A DNA stretch of 64,000 bases from an uncultured Pseudodesulfovibrio sp. (lineage in GTDB: Bacteria > Desulfobacterota > Desulfovibrionia > Desulfovibrionales > Desulfovibrionaceae), in NCBI RefSeq assembly GCF_963664965.1, contig NZ_OY761823.1, positions 1,002,001 through 1,066,000 of the forward strand, in the 5' to 3' direction. Shown piece after piece: positions 1-9,654 of this stretch; the stretch's first letter is position 1, and every line of letters starts with the position of its first letter. A program made the translations under genes and the position numbers. The notes under the pieces were generated by a model. That model made no database searches, was not told the origin of the DNA, and saw nothing but the letters and a program-made list of their open reading frames with translations.

Positions 1-1307
1 AAAATGCGTCGGAATTTTTCTTCGCTTTGACGAAGAGATTCTTCCGCTTGTTTTTGTATGCTGATGTCCCGAATGACATTGACGATGCCCAGCGATGCCC
101 CTTCGTCATTTTTGATGAGGGATACCGCAAAGTCTGCTGGAAATATTTCGCCGTTGCTGCGGCGTAGTGGATATTCAAATCTGGCAATTTCGCCTTTGGC
201 GAAAGCCTCTCTAGTCATCTTGCTGAAGTCTTGATGTTTTTTCTTGCTTACGTGCAGGCGCACCGTGCCTTTTTGGATGAGGTCTTCTTCCGAGAGTCCA
301 AACATCTTTTGCGCTGCGGGGTTGGCCTGTAGCACGATCCTGTCCGGCGTCAGGATAAGCAGGGCTTCGCCGAGTGCGAGGAACATATTGCGGAGCAAAA
401 GTTCCTTTTCTACAAGATCTTGTTCGGTTTGCCGTTTCTCGGTAATGTCGTCGAGAATCATGGCAAACCCGGAATATTTGTCCGAGATGTCGGACATGGG
501 GGAAATTGCCACGCTGAAGTGTCTGGTGCCGGGGGAGTCGGGGATGGCGGCCTCGAACCGACAGGCGTGCGGGGGGGCATCAAGAGCGCATGTCCGGGTG
601 AGAGCATCCATCAACCATGGGGTGGTGTCTTTCAGATTGGTGACCTGTTTCGGGAGTTGCTGAACCTTGTCTGTGTAGTGGACCTGCCCCGGATGGTTGG
701 CAAGACCTGCAAGTTCAGCTGCCGCAAGATTCATGAGTTCTATGTTCAGGTCGGAGTCGAGCAGAAAAACGGGAGTCGGCAGGCTTTCCAGAAGAGTGAG
801 CAGTCGGTTCTTTTCATTGACCGTGAATCGGTTCTTTTCCTGAAGTTCCTTGATTTGCCTGTCACTGCCTACTTTGGCCCAGTCCACGCAGAGCGCGATT
901 TCCAGGCGATCGAAAAAGCGCCCAACGAATTGTTCGTATTCCTTCGTTTTTTTCGGTGAAGCATTGTTCCTCTGAAGAAGTTCAAGATACGACTGTCGAT
1001 AATATTTGAGCAGCCCGAGAAACATGCCGAGGCTGATACCGCGCTGCCGGTGCAGTTCTGCCTCCCGCACGGCAAAAGCCGAGATGGGGTCGTCTTCATA
1101 CGTATCATCCGGCGTGAATTCGATGTTGGTTGTCCCGAAAGAATCGATGGCGGTGGCAAGGGCTTCGGTCAGTCCGGCAATGGACATGCGCCACGCTTCA
1201 AGGAGGGTGCTCGTGTACCGGGTGTAGTCCTGCCGTTTCGCCAGCTCGAGAATGCGTTTCATGAGCCAGTCTTCGTGCGTCTGGTAGAGGGCTTTGAGCT
1301 GTTTCAT
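1..1307 (-). CDS. PAS-domain sensor protein, C-terminus cut by window edge
   Basis: This is the first 435 residues of a protein that continues past the left edge; the frame is open from the ATG at 1305-1307 to base 1. Residues about 1-160 are helical and charged, resembling the RsbR/RsbRD-type N-terminal sensor domain found in front of PAS domains. Two PAS domains follow (about 170-295 and 300-425). The second ends in the usual signature IRDISIQKQAEESLRQSEEK, which leads into a further, unseen region. The protein is probably a cytoplasmic sensor kinase or diguanylate cyclase, but the output domain is outside the window. No membrane segment is visible. The fold of the N-terminal domain is inferred. 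Confidence 0.85.
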   Translation of the reverse strand, partial: MKQLKALYQTHEDWLMKRILELAKRQDYTRYTSTLLEAWRMSIAGLTEALATAIDSFGTTNIEFTPDDTYEDDPISAFAVREAELHRQRGISLGMFLGLLKYYRQSYLELLQRNNASPKKTKEYEQFVGRFFDRLEIALCVDWAKVGSDRQIKELQEKNRFTVNEKNRLLTLLESLPTPVFLLDSDLNIELMNLAAAELAGLANHPGQVHYTDKVQQLPKQVTNLKDTTPWLMDALTRTCALDAPPHACRFEAAIPDSPGTRHFSVAISPMSDISDKYSGFAMILDDITEKRQTEQDLVEKELLLRNMFLALGEALLILTPDRIVLQANPAAQKMFGLSEEDLIQKGTVRLHVSKKKHQDFSKMTREAFAKGEIARFEYPLRRSNGEIFPADFAVSLIKNDEGASLGIVNVIRDISIQKQAEESLRQSEEKFRRI

Positions 1308-1403
1308 TGGTGGCCTTTCAAATTGACAGGTTTTACCTTTGAAATAAAACAATAAAACCGATCAGAGTGCAATTAGATTTTCTATCGGCTTGTTTCGCGT
1401 AGC

Positions 1404-2264
1404 TCAGTTTGAAGGTGTTTTCGGTTTGAGTGAACCGAGATAGATGGCGACAAGGGCAAGGCCTACCCCGGAAAGCTCCACGGCGGTAACGGGTTTGTCG
1501 AAAAACAGGATGTCCCATATATAGGACAGGGTGGGCTGCAAAAGCAGGATAAGGCCGATCAGGGATGTCCGGACCGTCTGGAGTCCGGTGGTTATGGCGT
1601 ACCATCCCCCGGCATGGCAGATCAGCGCCAAGGCCGCCAGCGCAGCGATGGATCGCGGATTGTCGACAATGAATGAATCACCGCCCGCAGCGGCGGAGAG
1701 GCCGAGGTATACGCTGGAAGCGAGTGCCACGGCACATGCCATGGCGAGCGGGTCTGCCGCGATTCTGGAAAGAGTGACTTTCAGGCTGAGGATATACAGT
1801 CCGTAGGCCAGTGCCGTCAGGAGGCCGAACACGATGCCGAGGCGGAATTCCGGTGTGAAGGAATCCCATGAGACGCCGACCATGAGGTACAGCCCGACAA
1901 GGGCTGTGGGGATGGCGACGAGGTAGTTGCGTGTGACTTTTTCCCGGAGAAAAATGATGGAGACGAGTGCCAGCACGATGACCTGAAAATTGCCGAGCAT
2001 GGTTGCCAGTCCGGGGCCGACGCGGTCGATGGAGCGGTGCCAGAAGTACAGGTCCGCGGAAAACAGTGCCGCCGAGAACACCGCCCATTTCCAGAGTTGT
2101 CCGGTCAGCCGGTTCAGTGCCCCTTTATGCCAGAGCAGGAGTGCCATGCCGATGCCGCCGCCGAAGACCCGGTAAAAACCGGCGATGTCGGCCGGAACCC
2201 CGGCCAGCTTGACCATGACCGAGGAGAAGCTGATGAGAATCGCGCCGATGAGCAGGAAGGTCAC
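1404..2264 (-). CDS. EamA/DMT-family transporter
   Basis: A 286-residue, very hydrophobic protein with about ten membrane segments arranged as two EamA repeats, the usual size and layout of drug/metabolite transporters. It sits in the inner membrane; the substrate (amino acid, metabolite or drug) cannot be told from sequence. The start is a GTG at 2262-2264 that overlaps the TGA stop of sfsA by four bases (GTGA), so the two genes are almost certainly translationally coupled. The C-terminal repeat contains the family-typical LLLQPTLSYIWDILFFDKPV stretch. Confident for the family; the function is general. Confidence 0.9.
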   Translation of the reverse strand: MTFLLIGAILISFSSVMVKLAGVPADIAGFYRVFGGGIGMALLLWHKGALNRLTGQLWKWAVFSAALFSADLYFWHRSIDRVGPGLATMLGNFQVIVLALVSIIFLREKVTRNYLVAIPTALVGLYLMVGVSWDSFTPEFRLGIVFGLLTALAYGLYILSLKVTLSRIAADPLAMACAVALASSVYLGLSAAAGGDSFIVDNPRSIAALAALALICHAGGWYAITTGLQTVRTSLIGLILLLQPTLSYIWDILFFDKPVTAVELSGVGLALVAIYLGSLKPKTPSN

Positions 2265-2989
2265 GGGCGCACCACTTTGAGGCGTTTGCCGAGCCGGATG
2301 CCTTCTGTGTCGACATGGGCGACGTACGGCCAGACTTCGACACCCCGGTCAATGGCTTCGTAAAAGAGTTCCGCATATGCCGGGTCCACAACATCCGCCG
2401 GTCCGAAACACTTGCCGTCCGGTCGTTGGATGAGAAAGAACAGGGCCACCCGTGCCCCGGTCTCGGCAAGCGCCATGAGTTCCCGCAGGTGCTTCTGTCC
2501 CCGTTCGGTGACGGCGTCCGGGAAGCAGGCAACGTCATCCTCGACCATGGTGACGTTCTTGCACTCCACCCACAATTCCCCGCGCGGTCCGGTCAACAGG
2601 GCGTCCAGCCGGCTTTGACCGACCTTGGCTTCTTTCCTGAATTCAGTGTAATCTTTCAATTCGGGGATGCTCCCGGTCTGCCATGCCCGGTACAGCATCC
2701 GGTTGGGAGTCAGGGTGTTCACGCCCACGGAAATGCCATCAAGCTCCAAGGCTTCCAGCGTATATTTGAGTTTGCGTTTCGGGTTGGCAGCCGGGGAAAG
2801 CAGGGCGGTGCTTCCCGGCCTGAGCAGGCCGAGCATGGAGCCGGTGTTGTTGGTGTGGGCAAGCAATTCCTGTCCCAAGTCCGGGCCGTCCGAAGCGGTC
2901 GCCTCGACCGTGAACCGTTTGTAACGTGCGATGAACCGGGCTTTGCGGCATGGGTTCGGAAATGGGAGAAAACATGCGGGTTTGGTCAT
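2261..2989 (-). CDS. sfsA: Sugar fermentation stimulation protein A
   Basis: An SfsA-family protein, 242 residues from the ATG at 2987-2989. Recognisable features are ARYKRF near the N-terminus, HTNNTGSMLGL, the VNT-NR motif (VNTLTPNRML) and the nuclease-like stretch GQSRLDALL...WVECKNVTMVE. The fold is related to restriction endonucleases; in E. coli SfsA was linked to maltose metabolism, but its biochemical role is unclear. The frame is open further up to ATGs at 3019 and 3058. I chose 2989 because it matches the length of SfsA N-termini and has AAGGA about 8 bases upstream. It is the first gene of a pair with the EamA transporter. Confidence 0.92.
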   Translation of the reverse strand: MTKPACFLPFPNPCRKARFIARYKRFTVEATASDGPDLGQELLAHTNNTGSMLGLLRPGSTALLSPAANPKRKLKYTLEALELDGISVGVNTLTPNRMLYRAWQTGSIPELKDYTEFRKEAKVGQSRLDALLTGPRGELWVECKNVTMVEDDVACFPDAVTERGQKHLRELMALAETGARVALFFLIQRPDGKCFGPADVVDPAYAELFYEAIDRGVEVWPYVAHVDTEGIRLGKRLKVVRP

Positions 2990-3126
2990 CCCGGAATCCT
3001 TTTTGCCGAAGCGGCTCATTTTTTTATGCTCTCGGGCCAAGGAATGATATAATGACATTGCCTGAAAGTATCAAATAGACTAGAAGTATAGAAGCGGCGA
3101 TACATTACACCGAAAAAAGAAGAGTC

Positions 3127-4389
3127 ATGCCAAAGCTGAATATTGACGCATTGGAACCGGATATGGTTCTGGCCGAGGATTTGAAGACGGTCGAAGGGAG
3201 AATGCTTCTGCCTCGCGGTGCCATGCTGACGGAAGCCCATATCCGTACGTGTCGGGTGTGGGGTATTGCCGAGGTCAACATTCAGGGTGACGAAGACGAA
3301 AATGACGACTATCCGACGTCGCTGGATGAGCTTGACCCGGAAGTGCTTGAAGTCTGCAAGATCATGGCGGCCCAGCGGTACGTGCTGAATCCTTCCTCCC
3401 ATCCGGCCATCAAGGAGATGGCGAAGCTGTATGTGCTGCGCCAGTCCCGCGATCTCGATGCCGAGCAGGCCCGGTGGATGCTGACGGCCAGCCCGCATGA
3501 CGATACTGTCGATATCTTTCAGCCGCCGCCGACCGACGAGGCGGGCATGGACCCCATCAGCGTGGTCGAGCAGGAAATGGAACTGGCCTCGCTGCCCAAC
3601 ATATTTTTCCAGATATCCGAAAGCCTCAAGAATCCGCGCAGCTCCGCCGCCTATGTCGCCGAAGTCATCAGCAAGGACGTCGCCCTGTCCGCCAAGCTGC
3701 TCAAGATGGTCAACTCGCCGTTTTACGGGTTCTCAAGCAAGATCGATACGCTTTCCAGAGCCGTCACCATCGTCGGCACCAACCAGTTGACCAATCTGGC
3801 CCTCGGTGTTTCGGTCATTTCCGCATTCGACAATGTGCCGGAGGAGTTCTTCTCTCTCAAGGAATTCTGGCTCCATTCGGTGACCTGTGGCATCGTGGCC
3901 CGCTTGCTGGCCGGTCGCGCCGGTTTGCAGGGGGATGAGAAGTTTTTCGTGGCCGGGTTGCTGCACGATATCGGACGGCTCGTCATGCTTCGCAATCACC
4001 CCATAGCCTCCACCGAAGTGCTGCGGCAAGCCAAGGTCGGCCGCCGGGGACTTGTGGATATGGAACGGAGCGTCTGGGGGTGTTCCCACTCCGAAATCGG
4101 CGGGCGTCTGCTCAAGGCGTGGCGGCTTCCCGCATTTCTTGAAGTGCTCGTTCATTTTCATCACGACCCCATGGAAGCGTCCATGGTCAGTGAGGCCGCC
4201 GTGGTCCATGTGGCCGATTTCATCACCCACGGACTCGGCATCGGTTCCAGTGGCGCTTCTCTCGTTCCCGAACTGAACACGAACGCATGGCGGACGCTCG
4301 GGCTGGACACGAAAGATCTGTTCGACATCGCCCGTCAGGCCGAGCGGCAGGCCAACGACGTCATGGCCGCATTTTTCCCCGAAGGGTAA
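3127..4389 (+). CDS. HDOD domain signalling protein
   Basis: A 420-residue cytoplasmic protein. The N-terminal 55 residues (LEPDMVLAEDLKTVEGRMLL) resemble the leader domain often found before HD-GYP or HDOD modules. The HDOD domain covers about residues 145-345, with LLKMVNSPFYG and the HD-like LLHDIGRLVML motif. HDOD proteins are non-catalytic or weakly catalytic relatives of HD phosphohydrolases and usually act as signal-transduction scaffolds in motility or c-di-GMP networks. It is transcribed divergently from sfsA and followed by a strong hairpin. The specific partner is unknown. Confidence 0.9.
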   Translation: MPKLNIDALEPDMVLAEDLKTVEGRMLLPRGAMLTEAHIRTCRVWGIAEVNIQGDEDENDDYPTSLDELDPEVLEVCKIMAAQRYVLNPSSHPAIKEMAKLYVLRQSRDLDAEQARWMLTASPHDDTVDIFQPPPTDEAGMDPISVVEQEMELASLPNIFFQISESLKNPRSSAAYVAEVISKDVALSAKLLKMVNSPFYGFSSKIDTLSRAVTIVGTNQLTNLALGVSVISAFDNVPEEFFSLKEFWLHSVTCGIVARLLAGRAGLQGDEKFFVAGLLHDIGRLVMLRNHPIASTEVLRQAKVGRRGLVDMERSVWGCSHSEIGGRLLKAWRLPAFLEVLVHFHHDPMEASMVSEAAVVHVADFITHGLGIGSSGASLVPELNTNAWRTLGLDTKDLFDIARQAERQANDVMAAFFPEG

Positions 4390-4407
4390 ACGCAAACATT
4401 TTGATAT

Positions 4408-4447
4408 GAGCAAAGCCCCGGACCACAACGGTTCCGGGGCTTTGCTC
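4408..4447 (+). terminator. Strong hairpin after HDOD gene
   Basis: A perfect 15-bp inverted repeat (4408-4422 and 4433-4447, GC-rich core) begins 19 bases after the HDOD stop codon. There is no long T-run directly behind it, so efficiency is uncertain, but position and stability fit a terminator. Confidence 0.65.
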
Positions 4448-4920
4448 ATAGAGAGATTGTCGGCGTAGCCCGCCAAAGGCGCGAATGGGATTCCAAAAAC
4501 CACCCACCACATTTCAGAAAAGTGACTCCCTGCCTTGTTTTTCAATCATGGCAGGGAGTTACTTTTGGGGGATAGTCGGTGTTCTTCGAGGTCTTATAGT
4601 GATTTTGGAGTGGAAATCACACATTTTTTCACACATGACCGGTGGCCAATTTGTAATTATTTCAAGAATTTATAGCGACAATGTCAGTTGTTGTCAACTC
4701 AGGCAGACTATGGGTGGGCATTTTGCAGTTCCACTACCTCTCGAATGCCACCCTTGAGGGCGACCACCGCAACAAGCTAAACAAGCATCTAAAAAACTAG
4801 ACTTATTGTTGCCGAGTACTTTCGCAGGTCAATGTACAGGGCGTCATGAAAGCAGCTGCCGCATATCAGAAACGAAAGACACGCCAACACGAGTACACTG
4901 TGGGTCATAAGGGTGGCGTC
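4448..4920. other. Intergenic left edge of the AT-rich island
   Basis: I see no convincing gene here. A second inverted repeat (4520-4534 with 4550-4564, one G-U pair) is present. Sequence composition becomes AT-richer from here on. A 90-codon open frame at 4485-4757 has no family features or good ribosome-binding site and is not called. Confidence 0.5.
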
Positions 4921-5292
4921 TTAAGAAGTAAGCCATTTAATAGCTTCCTGTTCATCCTGAAAAACTTTGTAATTGTATGAACGATTTTGTAGCATCGTTT
5001 CGAACACCTTGTTGCAAGCGTAGTTCTCCGCAGTACAAATCCCAGCAATGCGAATACCCGCAGTTGCCGTTTTTGAGACAACTTCGTGTTCACACCATTC
5101 ATAGATTGTGCTGGCATCAGCCGCATCGTCCATTTTGTCTTCATCTAGCAAAATGCGAGGTATCTGCAGGGATGTAGCTTGATCGTACATGAAAGTGCCG
5201 TATGCAATAAGCTCCTCAATAGTCCTGAGCGTTCCGGTAGTGACAATGCGAAGGTAGCCGTCTTCCCGAAATATTTCATAATGTATTGCCAT
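4921..5292 (-). CDS. STAS/SpoIIAA-like small protein
   Basis: A 123-residue soluble protein starting at the ATG at 5290-5292, which has a G-rich ribosome-binding site; the frame is open upstream but would overlap the preceding gene. The beta-alpha pattern (HYEIF, YLRIVTTGTL, RILLDED, GIRIAGICT) and size resemble the STAS/SpoIIAA-like fold used for regulatory protein contacts, but this is a structural guess. It lies 16 bases behind the tandem substrate-binding protein gene, so it is probably in the same operon and may belong to the same signalling module. Real gene: fairly sure; function: unknown. Confidence 0.7.
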   Translation of the reverse strand: MAIHYEIFREDGYLRIVTTGTLRTIEELIAYGTFMYDQATSLQIPRILLDEDKMDDAADASTIYEWCEHEVVSKTATAGIRIAGICTAENYACNKVFETMLQNRSYNYKVFQDEQEAIKWLTS

Positions 5293-5308
5293 ACGTCCCC
5301 CCCTGTCT

Positions 5309-6781
5309 TCACATGCTGCGACTCTGCCAATCTTCAAGCCCATACTTTTCTAAAATTCTGGCTAACTCTCCAGACTCACGCAACTTGACTATTCCAGTAG
5401 AGAGCAGTTTTGCGTATTCTTTTGAAGTCTTTTTCTTGGGAGAAAACGCTATAAACACAGGTTCACCTAGGTCAGGCGTGCCAGCATAAAAAATTCTCTT
5501 GGATAGCTTATGTTCCTTTAGGTAACGAGAAAAGACGGATCGCTCTGCAATCATGAAATCAATTCGCCCTTGAGTAAGCTTTTCAATATTCATGCGAAAA
5601 GGGGTGGAGCTTCCAACTTCTTCAACATTAATGATCTTATTTGCAATAAGGTCATCTATTGCTTTGCCATAAGAATAGCTCCGAACAGTCCCGAACGTTT
5701 TATCTAATAGGGATTCGGTGTCGGAGTACTTCCAATCAGACTGGGTGGTGAAAAAGCCATGTTGACTAAAACCTAATTCCATCTCAGGAAAAATAAAGCT
5801 TTGGGCATCATTTCGCAGTGCTCCTACAGCTGCGTCAAATTTACCAGCTTTCACATCATGGACCGCCCTGCTCCATGGCATCGTCATGTAAACAACTTTG
5901 TAGCCATGCTGGGAAAATATTCTTTGTGCGATTTCAACAAGAAACCCTGGCAATCTAGAACCGGGAGCACAGTTGTATGGGCACCACTCATCTGCCACCA
6001 GTGTGATTGATTTTGTGGAATATGACTCAAAATTTGGATATTGGTGGCCCCATTTATCGTAGATAGCTTTTAGTGCCCCCGACCTATGCAGCTGGATAAT
6101 TCCTTTGTCGAACATTTCACGTGTGGCCTGACCTCTTTCTGTAGTGTTGAACAAAGGATGATATGAACGCTTCCCGACCTTCTGAATGTCAAAATCATTT
6201 CGATCGAAAGGTATCGTGTTTTTAGCAATTGATTCATTGATCAATGCGAGGTCGTCTACATAAAAGTCTGATCTATTCAGCACAATTATGGCTAATGCCT
6301 GTTGACCGGTTGAAACGTCCTTAACTGACACCGGTACACTAAAATTGTTTTGTGAATAGTATGTTGGTTGACTCAATATCTCTTTATCACGCAGGCTTTC
6401 TATTCCCCTCCAAGGCCCAATCCTGTCTTTATTGAAGAAGACATAGAAATCGTTTTCATACATGGGATATTGAGCCAACTCTAGAGGGGGGGCTGCTACA
6501 TCATCACAGACCATCATGTCCGCTTCATTTCTCGCAACAAGCTCTTCTGACCTGCCCGAGTTGGCGTAGATATGACGAACAGGTAGTCCATACAAAGCGA
6601 ACACCTTTTGGAGTACCTCGTGGTAGAGGCCTGAACCGTCCTCATTCGTAAAAGTTTCCCAAGATGGGCTCGTGGAGATGACTTCTTTTATCTCCACAGC
6701 ATTACTTGCTGAAGGTGAACAAAAGAGGAGGAAAAGAAATGCGCTTAAAAGAGCGCAAATATGGTCATGATTTTTTCCCAT
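5309..6781 (-). CDS. Tandem solute-binding (SBP family 3) periplasmic protein
   Basis: 490 residues. The first about 25 residues are a signal peptide (hydrophobic LLSAFLFLLFCSPSASNA). Two family-3 solute-binding domains follow, about 30-245 and 255-485; the second carries the typical start VADEWCPYNCAPGSRLPGF and a tail of the ARILEKYGL type, as in amino-acid binding proteins. No membrane anchor, kinase or permease is attached or adjacent, so it probably works as a free periplasmic sensor or receptor partner, perhaps with the kinase encoded at 7120-9552. It is co-transcribed with the small STAS-like gene downstream. Family confident; ligand unknown. Confidence 0.88.
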   Translation of the reverse strand: MGKNHDHICALLSAFLFLLFCSPSASNAVEIKEVISTSPSWETFTNEDGSGLYHEVLQKVFALYGLPVRHIYANSGRSEELVARNEADMMVCDDVAAPPLELAQYPMYENDFYVFFNKDRIGPWRGIESLRDKEILSQPTYYSQNNFSVPVSVKDVSTGQQALAIIVLNRSDFYVDDLALINESIAKNTIPFDRNDFDIQKVGKRSYHPLFNTTERGQATREMFDKGIIQLHRSGALKAIYDKWGHQYPNFESYSTKSITLVADEWCPYNCAPGSRLPGFLVEIAQRIFSQHGYKVVYMTMPWSRAVHDVKAGKFDAAVGALRNDAQSFIFPEMELGFSQHGFFTTQSDWKYSDTESLLDKTFGTVRSYSYGKAIDDLIANKIINVEEVGSSTPFRMNIEKLTQGRIDFMIAERSVFSRYLKEHKLSKRIFYAGTPDLGEPVFIAFSPKKKTSKEYAKLLSTGIVKLRESGELARILEKYGLEDWQSRSM

Positions 6782-7119
6782 TTCTACTAACCACCATGGC
6801 TATAAACGAAAGTTAATTATTTGAGATAAAGTCCAATGGAAAGACAGATGGTGTTCTTGGAGAGTTTTAAACAGATCATCCATGATTAAAATGGGTTGAG
6901 TCACTTACAGTTTTAGATAGTTTTAAACCTAAGAGCCTAACTGACACATATAGATAGACAGAAAATGGTCTACCTGGGCTGTCCAGAATTAGGCTGCTCC
7001 AAGTTGACACGTTTCCAACGCCACGAACTGTCCACCCTAAAAACACCGCTCATGGTCCAACAAAGTAGACCCGTTTCTTCCTACCAATAAAACAACAGTG
7101 TCGGCTGCTTATTTCTTTA
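6782..7119. other. Intergenic stretch, possible insertion-sequence remnant
   Basis: 338 bases without a gene. The part from about 6980 to 7080 contains several GTCCA-type short repeats and ends in CAAAGTAGACCC (7061-7072). The same 12 bases recur in inverted orientation at 18142-18153. The repeats resemble the subterminal repeats of some insertion sequences, but no transposase is left. Confidence 0.35.
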
Positions 7120-9552
7120 CTAAACGGGAATTGAAAATGTAAAGACACTCCCTTTGCCAGGTTCGCTTTGAGCAGTAATGTCTCCCCCATAATGTCTTAC
7201 TATTTCTTTGCAGATCGCCAGCCCAAGCCCGCTACCTTTGAGAGTATTCTTTAATGTGTCCCCAGTTTCCACTTGGTGAAATTTATCAAATACCAAGTCT
7301 ATTTCGTCCGCAGGGATTCCGCACCCCTCATCAGAGACTGAAAATAAAACGCTGTCGGAATCATTTTTATCCACCTTAACTGCGATTACACCTTCATCAG
7401 TATATTTTAGTGCATTGCTAAGTAGATTGAAAAGTACCTGATGGAGGCGGTCTTGATCGGCCACTATGGTTGGAAGTTCGTCTGAAAAAAGTACTTGCAA
7501 TTCAACTTTAGAATGCGCAGCAAGCTCCCCTTTTAAGGAGTCAACAGCTCCCTGAACACACTCTTCAATTTTGAGAGGCTGATCGTTCCAACTTTGACGC
7601 CCTGTTTCTATTCGGGATAAATCCAGCACATCATTAATTAGACGGGTTAACCGTTCTCCTTCTTGGTCAATGATATTCAAGTTTGAAAGGATGCGATCTT
7701 GAAGCTTACTGTTGATGGATTGGTCCGATATTTCTGTGCATACGGCTTTTTCGAAATCTTTTTTTATCAGTTTGGCAAATCCCCTAATTGAGGTCATAGG
7801 AGTACGAAGGTCGTGAGAGACTGTCGAAAGAAATGCCGACTTAAGTTTGTCAAGTTTTTGTAGTCGATTATTGGCTGATTGCAGTTGTTCAGCTTGTTTT
7901 TCAAGCTCAATCGTCCGCAAGTGGACCCGTTCTTCCAATTCGCTGTTTACACGTTCGAGTTTGCTTTCAAATTGTTTTCGTTCAGAGATGTCATCTAGTA
8001 CCCATACCACACCTTTCGTTAAGTCCGGTGGGAAGTTTGTGTCGACTGCTTTGCCTGAAATTAAACTCCAAAATGATGAACCGTCTTTTCGTTTAAGTTC
8101 ATACTCCACGTGCACATTTTTTCCCGTAGAAAGGGTATCGAAAAAACGAGATCCAAATTCAACAAAATTATCATCAGTGACATGAAAGACTCTTACACTT
8201 TGCCCCACAAGTTCATCAGGAGATAGGTAGCCAAACATGTCGGCGAGGCGTTGATTAGCTTGATAAACAGTTCTGCCGCCTCTCAGCATCAAAATACCTA
8301 CTTGGCTGTTGTCAAAAATGGACTGAAATTCATCTAAAGTTTCAGAAAGTTGTTTTTGAATAGAACGCCTTTGCATAATGTTTAAACCCATGACGACAAG
8401 CAATGTGCACAGAATAATAAATGCGATCAGAGCGGCTACTAGCTCAGTTTTATAGTTATCATAAAAACTGTGCGGCTGATTAAGCACAACACTTTCTGGG
8501 GGAAGGGCATTTAATGACAAGCCAGCATCCATAAGTGGTCCATAGTCGAACATGTATTCATTAGGGCTCTGGAAAAGGATGTTAACGTCATTCACGGGCT
8601 TGCCTGAAAGTATTTCAAGCGCCATGGCAGCCGCTTCTTGTCCTTGGCTGAAACCACTGACAACCTTGCCTCCGACTACAGATCCTCTCAAATAAAAATC
8701 CCAACAACTATAAATGGGCTTACCAGAAGTTTGAGATATGAGTTGGTTGCCGTCTACAGTTGTGTATGCTTTACCGTCTCGATCTCGAAAAAATGATAAA
8801 TTCAATATAATTGTATCATCAGGTAATGCTTTTAGCTCCCTGATGAGATCGGAGGTTGAAAGATCGTTTAAGTCGATTAGCTCTATCCCCGTTGGAAGTG
8901 ATGAGGAATCTAAAAACCTTTGTCGATTGATTTTACCTGTCGGAGTTGAGTCGGTTATGAGAGCTAGATGCTGTGAGTGGGGATGAAGGTCAAAAATCAA
9001 TTCAACTGTTTTTTCGATGTCATAATCTTCAACAACGCCAGTGATGCCTTTTTGTCCTCCTAATCGCTCCATCTTGAAGTTGTTAACACCGCAAAAAACG
9101 ATGGGCACACCAGGAAACAAAACGTCTCTGCGCTGCAGTAGAAAATTCAATGCGTTGTCATCGGAAGAAAGGATGATGTCTGGCTGGTCGTTGCCATATT
9201 TTAGCTTAAACAAATCGACAAGGGATGGACTGATCTTGTCTAAATTAATCCGTTTAGTGTCCATATAGTCGGTCAAAATTTCAAGCTTCACTTGGGATTG
9301 AGACAATAGCACAGACTCGATTCCGAGCATTACATTATCAGTCCATCGAAAGCCTTTGTGATAAGAATGAAGAATGAGAACAGTTTTTGAAGGAAGGTCG
9401 GTTGCCTTGGCTTGCGCAGTTGTAGCTTTAGCCGGATGAACCAAAAATATGAACAATAAAAACAGATTTAAGCAAAGAAGTAATGAGTGACACTTTGGCC
9501 AGCTATTATCTCCCAGCGGCGGGCAGAATGAGGATTCTCTTTTTTTGATCAT
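7120..9552 (-). CDS. Sensor histidine kinase with ABC_sub_bind periplasmic domain
   Basis: 810 residues. Signal/anchor segment at about 25-45. A large periplasmic domain (about 50-365) begins with VLILHSYHKGFRWTD and resembles the ABC transporter substrate-binding fold of the ABC_sub_bind family. Then come a membrane helix (about 372-395), a PAS domain (about 405-525), a coiled coil, HisKA with the phospho-acceptor in STVSHDLRTPM (His about 581) and HATPase with DEGCGIP and GSGLGLAICKEI. No receiver domain and no adjacent response regulator are seen, so it is an orphan kinase. Nearby genes encode other periplasmic binding proteins, suggesting a shared sensing role. The ligand is not predictable. 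Confidence 0.92.
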   Translation of the reverse strand: MIKKRESSFCPPLGDNSWPKCHSLLLCLNLFLLFIFLVHPAKATTAQAKATDLPSKTVLILHSYHKGFRWTDNVMLGIESVLLSQSQVKLEILTDYMDTKRINLDKISPSLVDLFKLKYGNDQPDIILSSDDNALNFLLQRRDVLFPGVPIVFCGVNNFKMERLGGQKGITGVVEDYDIEKTVELIFDLHPHSQHLALITDSTPTGKINRQRFLDSSSLPTGIELIDLNDLSTSDLIRELKALPDDTIILNLSFFRDRDGKAYTTVDGNQLISQTSGKPIYSCWDFYLRGSVVGGKVVSGFSQGQEAAAMALEILSGKPVNDVNILFQSPNEYMFDYGPLMDAGLSLNALPPESVVLNQPHSFYDNYKTELVAALIAFIILCTLLVVMGLNIMQRRSIQKQLSETLDEFQSIFDNSQVGILMLRGGRTVYQANQRLADMFGYLSPDELVGQSVRVFHVTDDNFVEFGSRFFDTLSTGKNVHVEYELKRKDGSSFWSLISGKAVDTNFPPDLTKGVVWVLDDISERKQFESKLERVNSELEERVHLRTIELEKQAEQLQSANNRLQKLDKLKSAFLSTVSHDLRTPMTSIRGFAKLIKKDFEKAVCTEISDQSINSKLQDRILSNLNIIDQEGERLTRLINDVLDLSRIETGRQSWNDQPLKIEECVQGAVDSLKGELAAHSKVELQVLFSDELPTIVADQDRLHQVLFNLLSNALKYTDEGVIAVKVDKNDSDSVLFSVSDEGCGIPADEIDLVFDKFHQVETGDTLKNTLKGSGLGLAICKEIVRHYGGDITAQSEPGKGSVFTFSIPV

Positions 9553-9654
9553 ATTTGATCATAGGGCGACTGTCTTTTTTTGACAACAGCATTATAGATC
9601 CTTTCAGAGGCCTCACCTTATCGTAGATCTACGGCAAATTTCGGCATTCCGTGG

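Noticed and set aside
4485-4757. 90-codon frame at the island edge
   Set aside because: No ribosome-binding site, no recognisable features, runs through an inverted repeat.
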